Below are positions 30,101 to 42,100 of a DNA stretch of 64,000 nt, piece by piece; within the stretch, counting starts at the first letter, position 1, and every line of letters starts with the position of its first letter. The stretch lies in the NCBI GenBank assembly GCA_037903355.1, contig JBAJFE010000001.1, positions 930,001-994,000 on the forward strand, written 5' to 3'. Below the pieces are notes generated by a model, which did no database searches, was not told the DNA's origin, and worked only from the letters and a program-made list of their open reading frames with translations. The stretch is from Trichuris trichiura (lineage: Eukaryota; Nematoda; Enoplea; Trichinellida; Trichuridae). The translations under genes were made by a program, and so were the position numbers.

Positions 30101-33100
30101 GCTGGACAAACCGACGTTGTTAGTCTTCGGTGACAAGCAGTAGGCGGCACTATAGTGTGTGTGCGCGCGTCAGCAGCGTGGACCACTGCTTTGTTCGAGA
30201 TAACGACTGTCCAGCTTGCTAGAGCATTTTTTTCGTTTTGTTTGCTCTCGGCAGTCGCTGGCATCGTTCCGGCCTTCGCTTGCTATCGCTCTGATTGTTT
30301 GTGCGGATCGCCGGTCGTTTCACGTCGTCGAAGTTGTCGTGTCGGAGAATAAAGCGTATGGCAACCTTTCCTGTGTGCGCTTGTCAACTGGATTTACTAC
30401 AGTAATTATGCTCTTCAGTTATACTAGGAACCTTGAAGTAGCTGCTCTGTCTGCCGAAGTCCGCTGTCCTGTAAGCTCAAACTTAGAAAGTCGTCTCGCC
30501 TTAAAAGCCCATGTCACCTAACGCGACCATCACTGCATTCCAGTTGCGAAAGACTTTCATCACCACCTTCCAAACGACTTTCTGTTTTGGCTTGTTAAAG
30601 AGAGTATCTGCTTTCTCTTCGATAACCAAATTGCTCAGGGGAAGAGAGGACAAAAGTGGTTTACTAGATCGCATGCAGTTGCAGCGCCACTTAGATAGGA
30701 GAAACGGTAAACACTGTTTCAAAGATTTAGAGAGCGCAAAACTCGCATAGCAAGATACATAAACACGAAAAACAGACTTGAAAGAAGAAAAAAAAAATAA
30801 CGTGGTCACCCACAGGAGCTTGACCCGACGACAAAGATCATGTAAAAAACGATGAAGGTTTCTGCTGTCACTGAACGAACATTCACCCAATGTTCATTTC
30901 ACCTTCCACTGGAGATTTTATGCCATGAAAGAAATTTGTGAAGAGAACGATCAGTGAATCTCTTGTCATAGGACAAGTTCCGAAACCTCCGCTGTATTCA
31001 TACGTTACTCCGTGACTTTAAAATTTTCATTTATAATCGATAGTCGTTAGATTTTTCGGATCTAGTATGTTTGACCCCCACTGGAAGTTGAGGCGGCAGC
31101 ATCAACGCATAATCCACAACTCCACAGCATAGAGATCTGTGATTAGCGGCACAATGGGAGGCACCGTATCGTCGGGTTTAGTTAACACGTGTACAGTAAT
31201 TTGTGCGGCAGCACGAGGGAGCATCAGTGGCACATGCAGTAGCTGCAGTTATTAACCCGCGGAATATTTGCCGAGGAACTCCGTTACTGAATCCTATGAA
31301 AGAGTGAAAAATATCGAAAGTCAACTGACTGATTCGAGCTGCGTTTTGTTAGACGGCGCACAACTCATTCTGCGTTATGTCCGACCCCTTGGCCTGGATA
31401 TTTGTTACTGACCCTTAGAAAAGAGTGAAGATGAGCGAAAACAGCTGCGCATGGATCCCTGGCACGGGGAGCACAATAAAGCAAAGGTGGCGCATGCTGG
31501 CCTTCGGTTCGTGAATCGTAGAAAAGTCAGAGGTCAACGGACCGATCCGCGTCGCGTATTGGTAAACGACATAAGCTCATTCTGCGTTACGTTTCGGCGA
31601 AAGACACTGTGAACCGCCTGGACCGCCTATGCCGGTCTCCCTGTCCCGATGAACGGTATGCACGTTTCTTTACTGCTATTTTGTCTATGCGCGTTACTAT
31701 CATCAGATTGACTACTTTCACGTTCCTTCACATTATGCGTTACTCAGACGTTGTCTCCCAGCCGCTCTAGCGTCAGAGTAATGCAGGTTCCTTTCTGGCA
31801 AGCGTGCCCGTAATTCGTTGTGTCTTCATTAGACAGCATGACCATTACTCTTTTTTGCCCTCGTCCAAATCTAAACCAAGAAACACACCTTATGTTCAGG
31901 TTTAGGCTTAGGCTAGGGCAGAACAGGATGGCCGATAGACCAACAGTAGGACGACAGCTGTTATGGTGAAACCCATCGTCGCCGTGGGCAGTGTTCCATT
32001 CTTCTAGTAATACGCGACCTGTGCGCATCGATGCACCCATAATCGGACCAGTGTTTCTCAAGCGAAAGGCCGTTTGGGCCCCCTGAGAACGTTCCCGAGC
32101 GTCACGGCCCATCTATCCTGACTGGGCGATTTCAACGCACTGATTGGCTGAAATGGTTGCAATGCTAGAAGGTTAACTACAGCTGCACAGATTTATTTCT
32201 GTAAACTGTTTTTCGAGAAGTCAATGAGAGCTGTTTAGCTCGCGCAGAAGCGACCGAACTAGCCTGTCGATGTTGGGCTCGATCGAGGTAACCCGCAGAC
32301 GCATATCGCCTCGTCTGACTACTTGCAATTTGCTCTAACCATACTTGATGCGTGCTCAACTGAACTCGATGAGGGAAGACAAACCAGTCACCTTTTTACC
32401 ACATCCCACACGCCAGGGTGCTACTCCGGGATTTCTTTCTGAAGCCAAAGCTGCTGATAACCCTGTGACAACCTGGCCTTCAGCTCTTAATTACCTTCTC
32501 CCTCAAGGCCCGGTAGTACAACACGTCCTTATTACTCATGTTCGGGTGCCGCTCTATTAAATGGCATTTCAGCTTGGACGGCTTCATAGATTCGTTTGAG
32601 AAAAGTCTTTCGCACAACAACCATACTGGTAGATGTTCTGTACCCGGCATAACAGCGAAACCAAAGCGCAGATATTCGCTACTATATATTGCCTACATTT
32701 CCTGCTCGCCTGAGCCATGACTGGGCCTCTGCAAAGTCACTTCTCAAAATCAAATAGACAAGTATATCACAGATTTACAGTGATGACGTTCGAAGCACAA
32801 TATGGCTTACTGAATTTGCGCTGGCAAACCTGGAACGAACGTAGGAGAAAAGCAACCGTACAGACAAAGTGTTTCCAGAAAGTGTGCGAGCAGCATACGT
32901 GATTCCCCGCCGCTAACGCGTATGCTTGCATTGTAGTTGCGTGGACAATAGACGCAAAGGAAGAAAGGGAAGAAAAAGAGAGTCGACTTTTCACAGAGTT
33001 GAGGCAAGAGATGGTAATCGTTGACAAATTTGTAAAGCAGAGTCATTGTTACGCCAACACGCGCTTATTGCTGGTGGAATCGTAAATCAGGTGCAAATAC

Positions 33101-36100
33101 AGTAGAACCTCCGAAGATGACCACCTCCCTAAGTTGACCGAATTTTGACCACTTGTTTGTCCGCACGTTAATAATATAATACACCCACAGCCTCCTCTGT
33201 TGACCACCCCCTATGTTGACCAGTTTTCCCTGGTCCCTTGAATGGTCAACTTATGGAGGTTCTACTGTATATCACAAAAACTATGGCGCATTCTGATAAC
33301 GCGGGCAACTATTTTCTGATGTGAATTATGTGCTCTGCGCTTAAAGCTTCTCAGCAGAAAGCTACCCTTACTCAACCCAGCGCCGGTGACAAACATGCGA
33401 TCCCTTCTGCCGCGTGTTCTGAATGGTCATCTTCATGAGCGGTGATTGGTTCATGTGGTGGATTGTGGGGTAGCCAGCATCACGCATAGCATGAAGCGTT
33501 ATCTTAACCAGTACGCACAATACCTGACCCTCAAACCTCACCTTCCGATGCCCCTCAACACGACATCCCAAGTGGGGCCTGTGCCCCCCACCGTGCCCCT
33601 TGGCGCGTTGGGCCCCCTGGATTTTAAAAGGGCCCCCTGGTGGGGCACCTGATCCACCAGGAATAACACTGGGCTAGTCATTGTTTCTCTGACGTCATAA
33701 TCCCCACTTGACTCCTTTTGAAATTGCCGCCTCAACTTCCGGTGGGAGCCTAACATGACAGACCCGATTTTTCTTTTGGCGGTGAAAGAACTTGTTCACA
33801 TGACAATGTGTAGTGTCGAAAAAATTTCAAGCGAGGCTTTCAGGTCCAACCATAGCTTGTCATTAGCGGAATTTTTTCATCCACTGGGCAGGTCCCACTA
33901 TTCGCAAGCTCCTCCACTCGGCTAACCATGACAGGGACATCAGCTGTCAGCTGTGTAATCCTGAGCCATCGAGCGTCTATCTTGCCTAGTCATTCTGGCA
34001 GTAGAGCAAGGGTCCATTCAATCGACCACGGCACTGATATTACAACAAGTAAAAAACAGTTAACACTCAAACGTCATACTCGTCGGTTCTTAAACCACAA
34101 AGGCTTTAAACGACCTTTAGTTTCGTCTGAGCTTCACACTTTGATCGTTCCCGATCCAAGACAGGAAAATTTAACGAATATTTGTTACAAATAGAAGACT
34201 GAATATTGCATTGAAAATAAAACTGTTTCTAACGCCTGTCTGAATTAACATAATGCTGATACGGACAAGCTCCCTGATAAACACTTGTTGCGGACAGCTT
34301 TCGGGAAACGCCGGTTCCCGTTTTCAGCGCATGGAAAACGGCAGAGCGAAAAGCGTGGCATAGCACTAGTCAGATCAAGTGCTTTTAAATGCGGAAGTCC
34401 TAGGAAGTTTTTAAACGAGCTACAAGATTAAAAAAGGAGGTTCGTAGAAAAGCTAAGAGTAACAGAAAGCATGGAGAGGTAGGGTGCGGTTCTTAAAATG
34501 GAAAGATAAAAAGAAGGGAAAAGAAAAAAGGAAGGCGAAAAAGAAAAGGGGGGAGGGGAAGAAAGGAAAAGAAAGAGGAAAAACAATTGGGGGACTGCAG
34601 GACCAGGGGATATCCCAAAACACCGTCGAGCGTTGTCATTGTCCCTGTGCGGGCGATTCATGCAAGAGGCAGCAGTTTGTGGCCATGATCATGTCAGTCT
34701 GGGAGTCACTTATTGCAGTGCCACTGTCCCTGTTAATGTTTGAACCGAATTTTACTTAAAGTGCTTTTTCTACCTTTCCAATCATAAATTGCCTTTCTTT
34801 GCACAGCACCTTCACACGCAGTTGACCTGTGCACTCCGTTGCATGCTATGCTACTGCCGACGTCTGCATGACCTGCTCCATAGCATCTCGCGGACCAAGT
34901 GTTGCCGGAAGCCCACGTGAAAAGTTGGACGATTCTCCTTTCAATCGGTTAACTGCATTCCTGTATATCATTAAGGACTTCAAGTGCTCCTGCAACCTAC
35001 GCCAACGTATTGCATGTTCCCCAATATATGAGACTGAACATTCACATTTTACTTCGTAAACCACCTGGGGGCATTGATCCAGTGGCCCCTTTTTTTGTCG
35101 TTGCGCAGGATGGAACGGGGGCTTGGCTTCCCTTTGAACCCCACCTTAAAGTCCAGTCTCTTCCCAGGCCTTTTAATTTTCTCTCCCAGGCCCGCGTAAT
35201 ACGGGAGGATGAGCCGCAGCCTTGAAGCAGATCTTTTCACTCTTGTTCTGCTCTCCAATTTTCGCTGAATTACTGAGTCAACGAGACGTGCAGGGTAGTC
35301 ATTTTTCTTAAATGTTTTCCGCAAGTGTTCTTGATCACAAATGGCCATTGCGCGGTCCACCATGCCATCCAACATCCCAGTCATAACGTGTCGCGGATGA
35401 TGAGGCTTGAACTCAACGTCTGAGTACGTTGGTTTTTGGTAAACTGTAGTTTTTATACCCACCTGTAATTGAATGATAAGGATGTCCAGAAATGGAATTT
35501 TTGCTTCTACCTCTTTCAAGCGTAAACTTTATTACGTCAGGAAATTCATAGTTCAGAATTTTTAGAAAACCGTCTTCGTTCCCCCTTCTTAGCACTGCAA
35601 AGACGTCGTCAACGTATTGTTTAAAGCACGTTGGCGCTATCTCACTGTCGGTATGGGAGAACACTCGGCGTTCCAAGTACTCCATGAACATCTCCGCTAG
35701 TACCGTTGGTAATGGGTTCCCCATTGGTGCCCCGTTTTTGGCCTATAAAATGAGTCTTAAAAATGGAGGGTTTTCGCCTCCAGCATGCAAAAGAAAACAC
35801 TTTTCCAATGTCGAACGGGTTTATTTTTGTATGTTGACGTAGGGTTTCGTTCGAACTTATGAGGTCTAGCAAAACCTGCGAGGTTTCCCGTATGAGCAAG
35901 CTTGTGAGTAAGTCTTCGACATCACAGCTGTTCATAATGTCTGTAGGAGCGAGGTTTATGCTTTTAACCTCTCAACAGGAAGTCCTGCTGTTTTTATCCG
36001 AAGACTGCTGTCGTCCCACTAAAAGCTGGATTAGTCGTTTCAAGTATGAGCTACGTTCAGAAGTGATGCTGTTGATGGACAAAACTACCAGTCGGAAAGG

Positions 36101-39100
36101 GATATCCACCTTGTAAATTTTGGACAGCCCATGCATCTCTAAGCATTAGTAATGTAATGGGTGCCACAGTTTCTTGCCTATTTCGGCTAGCGTTTCATTT
36201 CCAGTTTCTTGGGCGAAATCCTGAATCAAGCATTTTAAAGTTTTGTGTAAATTCTTGTTGGGGTCTCCTTGGATAGGCATATAACCGTGTTGTTCAGATT
36301 GGCAGAAGTCTTGTCTAGGTAAAAGATCCAACACTACCATTACGTTGCTCTTGTCAGCTTTTGTAACCACTATGTCTGTTCCTGACTTCAATTGTTTTAG
36401 GGTGTGATACTCCGGCCTTAGTAAGTTTTCCCTTCTATATCTGTGTGCTAGTACTAATGAAGATATTGTCGGTTTAATATCTGTTACCGTTTGGTCATCC
36501 ACTGAGGAGTCCATGCTCCGTGGACGCAATGAGGTCCAGGATAGGGGAATTACGTGGAGTGGGAACAAGTTAAAACCTTTTTTGAGAACTGCTAGGTTGG
36601 AGTCTTGTAAGGCGGTCGAACTTAGGTTTACCCCACCTGTTCATTCGTAGCAACGTGTCCTTAAAATCTTCTGGCCTCAGCTGATGTCCCTTGCCAGTGT
36701 TTTTGGTAGTATAAGGACGAAAACGTTCTGTCCAGGTGTCGTTGTTGGACCCTAAATACTGCGAAGCGCACAGACCTGATGTGGTTGAGCAAGCCTGAAA
36801 AGAGAGCCCTATCCACCGATCCAGGAAGGTATGACCAAACTGTATCTGATGCAGATTGAAACCCAGCTAAGGGCCGTCTATGGTCCCTAATGGTACTCCG
36901 CAGCAATGCCATCCTAGCGGAAAACAGTGTGCGTGAAGCACAGCAATTATTCCTTTGATATCAATGTAGTTGAAAGCATTTCGTTAGCATGCCAGAATCT
37001 CTGCATTTCAATAGGAAATTCAATTTCCCTTGGTAAAGCTCACAATTTAAAGCTTGCGACTCTAGCGTTTTGCTCCTGCCAAATGGAGGGTTCTGTATGC
37101 ACAGCTAATTGAATCGAAAATAAAGCACCTTCTAATGCGCGTGTGCACTAACATAAGGGTTGTACGGACGGGACCTGGCGTTTCTCGAAATCTTCGCCAA
37201 ATAAATGTTTAACGGGTAGCTTGTCCGTACCACCATTACGTTAATTCACACACCCGTTAGAAGGAGCTTTATTTTCAATGCAATTCGCTGTGCAGACGGG
37301 ACATACTCTTTGGCAGAAGTAAGAACGCTACTGTCCCCGGCTTTAAAACTTGAACTTTACTAAGGAAAACTAAACTTCCCACTGAAATGCAGAGATTTTG
37401 GGATCCTGCCGAAATGTTTCCAACTACGTTGGTACCAAAACAATAATTATCGTACATCACGCATACTGTTTTCCGCTGCGATGGCATTACTGCGGAGCGT
37501 CATTAGGGACCATAGACGGCCCTTAGCTGGGTTTCAATCTGCATCAGATATAGTTTGGTCACTCCTTTCTGGATCGGTGGATAGGGCTCTCTTTTAAGGC
37601 TTGCACAATCATATCGGGTCTACGCGCTTGGCAGTACGTAGGGCCCAGCAACGAGACCTGGACAGAAAGTTCGCGTCCTTATACTACCAAAAACACAGGC
37701 GAGGGATACATCAGCTGGGGACGGATTTTAAGGACACGTTGCTACACTCGATGAGGGAAGATAAATCAGTAACTTTTTTACCACATCCCATACGCCGGGG
37801 TACAACTCCGGGACTTCTTTCTCCAGCCAGAACTGCCGTTAACCCTGTGTCAACCTGCCCTTCAACTCTAGCAGCTCTTCTCACAATGACATCTCTTGCA
37901 AAAATGGAGCGAGCGTAGGAGAAAAGCAACGTTACAGACAAAGTGTTTCCAGAAAATGTGTGAGCAGCACATGCAATTTCCTGTCGCTAACGCGTATGTT
38001 TGCACTGTAGCTGCGTAGACAATAGACGCGAAGAAAGAAAGGGAAGAAAAAGGGAGTCGACGTTTTATAGAGTTAGGGCAAGGGATGGTAATCGTTGACA
38101 AAATTGTAAAGCAGAGACATTGCTACGCTAACACGCACTAATTTCTGGTTGAATCACATGTGCAGGTGCAAATATGTTTTAAAAACTGTGCCGCATTCTG
38201 ATAACGCGGGGAACTATTCTCTGATGTGAAACATGTGCTCTGCGCTCAATGCTTCTCAGCAGAAAGCTTCCCTTAAATCACCCTACGCCGGGAAGGTCGT
38301 GGTGACAAATATGCGATCCTTTCTGCCGCGTGTTTTGAATGGTCATTTTCACGAGCGGTGATTGGTTCATGTGGTGGATTGGGGGGGTGGGGGGGGGGTA
38401 GCCGGCATCACGCATAGCATGCAACGTTATCTTAACCAGTACGCACAATACCTAACCCATGGACCTCATCTTCCGATGCACCTCCACATGACGGCCCAGG
38501 TGGGGCACGTGCCCCACCGTGAGAAACGCTGTCCTCATTAATACTAGAACACAGATATAGAAGGCAAACTTACTAAGGTCAGAGTATCACGCCCTAAAAC
38601 AATTGAAGTCAAGAACAGACATAGTGGTTACTAAAGCTGACAAGAGCAACGTAATGGTAGTGTTGGACATGTCCTTTTACCTAAACAAGATGTCTTCCAT
38701 TCTGAACAACACGGTTATATGCCCATCTAAAGAGACTCCAACAAGGGCAGCAAGGGAAACTGGGGCACCCCTCACGTTACTAATGCCCAGAAATGTAAGG
38801 GCTGCCGAAATTCACAAGGTAGATGTCCCTTTCCGACCGGCAGTTTTGTCCATCAACAGCATCACTTCTGAACGTAGCTCATACTTGAAACGACTAATCC
38901 AGCTTTTAGTGGGACGACAGCAGTCTTCAGTTTAAAAAAGCAAAACTTCCTATTGAGAGGTTAAAAGCATAAACCTCGCTCCTACAGGCGTTATGATCAG
39001 CTATGATGTCGAACACTTACTCACAAGCTTGCTCATACGGGAAACCTTACAGGTTTTGCTAGACCTCATAAGTTCGAACGAAACCCTACCTCGACATACA

Positions 39101-42100
39101 AAACTAAACCCGTTCGACATTGGAAAACTGTTTTTTTTGCATGCTGGAGGCGAAAACCCTCCATTTTCAAGACTCATTTTATAGGCCAAAAACGGGGCAC
39201 CAATGGAAAACCCATTATCACCGGTACTAGCGGAGGTGTTCATGGAGTACTTGGAACGCCGAGTGTTCTCCCATACTGACAGTGAGATAGCGCCAACGTG
39301 CTTTAAACAATACGTTGACGACATCTTTGCAGTGCTAAGAAGGGGAACGAAGACGGTTTTCCAGAAATTCTAAATTATGAACTTCCCAACGTGATAAAGT
39401 TTATGATTGAAAAGGAGGTAGAAGCAAAAGTTCCATTTCTGCACATCCTTATCATTCAATCACAGGAGAGTATAAAAACCACAGTTTACCAAAAACCAAC
39501 GTACTCAGACGTGGAGTTCAAGCCTCATCATCCGCGACACGTTATGACTGGGATGTCGGATGGCGTGATGGACCGCGCAGTGGCTATTTGTGATCAAGAA
39601 TACTTGGGACAAGAACTTGAGCACTTGCGGAAAGCATTTTTAAAAAATGGCTACCCTGCGCATCTCGTTGACTCGGTAATTCAGCGAAAATTGGAGAGCA
39701 GAACAAGAGTGAAAAGATCTGCTTCAAGGCTGCGGCTCATCCTCCCGTATTACGCGGGCCTGGGAGAGAAAATTAAAAGGCTTGGGATCAGACCGGGTTT
39801 TCAGGTGGGGATCAAAGGGAACCTGAGCCCCCGTTTCATCCTGCGCAACGACAAAAAAAGGTGCCACTGGATCAATGCCCTCAGGTGGTTTACGAAATAA
39901 AATTTGAATGTTCGGCCTCATATATTGGGGAACATGCAATACGTTGGCATAGGTTGCAGGAGCACTTGAAGTCCTTAATGATATACAGGAATGGAGTTAA
40001 CCGATTGAAAGGAGAATCGTCCAACTTGTCACGTGGGCTTCCGGCAACACTTGGTCCGCAAGGTGCTATGGAGCAGGTCATGCAGACGTCGGCAGTAGCA
40101 TAGCGTGCAACGGAGTGCACAGGTCAACTGCGTGTGAAGGTGCTGTGTAAAGAAAGGCAATTTATGATTGGAAAGGTAGAAGAAGCACTTTGAAGATGTA
40201 ATGCTTTTGAAGATGTAAGAAGCACTTTAAATAAAATTCAGTTCAAACATTAACAGGGACAGTGGCACTACAGTAAGTGATTCCCAGACTGACATGACGA
40301 GGGCCATAAACTGCTGCCTCTTGCATGAATCGCCCGCACAGGGACAATAACAACGCTCAACGGTGTCTTGGGATATCCCCTGGTCCTGCAGTCCCCCAAT
40401 TGTTTTTCTGCTTTCTTTTCCTTTCTTCCCCTCCACCCTTTTTTCTTTTTTTCTTCCTCTTTTTTTTCGTTTTTCCTTTCCCTTCTTTTTGTCTTTTCCC
40501 TTTTAGAAAACGACGCCCTATCTCCACCATGCTTTCTGTTACCGTCAGCTTTCCTACCAATCACCCTTTTGATTTTGTAGCTCGTTTAGAAACCACTCAA
40601 GACTCCTGCGTTTTAAAGCAGTTGGGCACTTAGTCTGACTAGTGCTATGCCACAACTCACTCTGCCATTTTTCACGCGCTGAAGACGGGAACTGGCGTTT
40701 CCCGAAAGTTTCGCGAAATAAATGTCTAACTGGTAGTTTGTCCGTACTGCCATTATGTTAAGATTGAACATGGGAAAATAAAGTGCGTGCGGGACAGTAC
40801 GGCTGGGAGCAACTAGTGGGAGCAACCAATGAATAAAGCTCAATCGCAACTTAAGATAGTTTAAAACTATTCTGTTTTAAGAACAGACGGATATCACATT
40901 TTCACGTTCATTGTTTTTCACTTGTAATATTGCTGCTGCTTTCGGTCGAATCGACCTTCATTCTACCGCCAGAGTGACGAGGCGAGATGAACGCTCGATA
41001 CCTCAGGATCAGAACTGAGAGCTGATGTCTTGCCAAAGTTGGCTGGGTGGAGGAGCTTCCGAATAGTAAGACCTGCCCAGTGGGTGGAAAAGATACACTA
41101 ATGATAGGCCTTGCTTAAACCTGAAAATTTTGCCGGAAAGTGTTTCGACATTAGATGTTGTCCAGCGAACGGGTTCTCTCACCGCAAAAAGGAAAGAAAG
41201 ATGTTACTTTGTTGTTTGCGCTACGCAGTAAGCGTTTCCCACTCGTCTGACTGGTTAGGAAACTGCGTTTTAGGCTGGTCACCAACGGCGTGCATGCCAT
41301 CACATAAAAGGATGGAAGTTTTGATCTGTCGATAAGCAGCTGAACAAAAATTGTCGTTGGAAATAATGGAGTGGTGCAGTCTCACATTTATGCCATGAAA
41401 CGGCTGTAATTTCACCGTGAATGATACGTCGTAATCACGCAAGGAAAGCTTTAGCTCACTAGCAGCTAGTTAGTGAATCGGCAAAATTTAACAATATTGG
41501 ACTTACGAGAGGATACGTGACATGTCCGGAACATGCTTGTTCTCTTGCCAGCAACCAGATAAAAGGTAGATAGCAGAATAAGCGCATTCTCAATGCTTTG
41601 CATATTTTCTTACGCTCAACATTGTTTCTTTTTAATAAAGTACTCATCGATAAGTAGACCCTTTAGATACGTTGTCGTTAGAATCAGGAGTATCACAATG
41701 GAGAGCTAGCTGTCTGATCAAACAGTTGAATATAAGTCATCTCGATTGTTATATTGATCTTTCTCCAGGTTTTTTGCGTTCTTTGTTGGTTGTGTGCTTT
41801 CTAAGTGGAGGTAAAACTGGTTACAAAACAGGGCAGAAGCCGTGGAAAGATCAGTATGAAAACCAGTCACCTTGTCACCAAACACACAGTCTTTAAGATC
41901 ATGACTTTTAAAACTTACCATATCGTAGTCGTGCGGAAATATCATCAGGAGGAATCCCTTTTCGCTTATGACCAGATCGAGCGATTCCACATCTTCCAGA
42001 CTCACTGATCGCAACAAACCACCGCTTCTTTTTAACAGTCGAATGGCTGGCATGTAGTCCAGGCAAATAACTACAGTCCGGCAATAATGCTCATGTAGCC

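Larger units (their letters stand above)
31058..33765. mobile_element. GGGTC-TIR DNA element, copy c (with nested hAT)
   Basis: Ends GGATCTAGTATGTTTGAC and CATGACAGACCC, then the family blocks GAAGTTGAGGCGGCA and TGCCGCCTCAACTTCC. Perfect 8-bp duplication GATTTTTC at 31050-31057 and 33766-33773. The interior up to 32054 and from 33673 is reverse-colinear with copy d, including the telomere-like seed at 31898-31918 (TTTAGGCTTAGG). The middle is a later hAT insertion. Confidence 0.85.
34230..40790. mobile_element. Inverted head-to-head pair of Penelope-like elements
   Basis: PLE-C (minus) and PLE-D (plus) start 569 bp apart with mirrored ATG codons (36912 and 37481). They run outward to mirrored C-termini, pyrimidine tracts and hammerhead tails (34299-34327 and 40679-40707). 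Similarity continues into the centre. PLE-D is longer mainly because a hAT piece replaces part of it. The pair fills about half of the largest Duox intron. Confidence 0.85.

Noticed and set aside
32767..33027. 86-codon minus ORF with a similar ORF at 37868-38101
   Set aside because: The similarity follows the shared hAT-like repeat. No domain and no sign of selection for the frame.
40227..40633. Lys/Glu-rich and Phe/Pro-rich ORFs
   Set aside because: Arise from the pyrimidine tract of PLE-D. No conserved protein.
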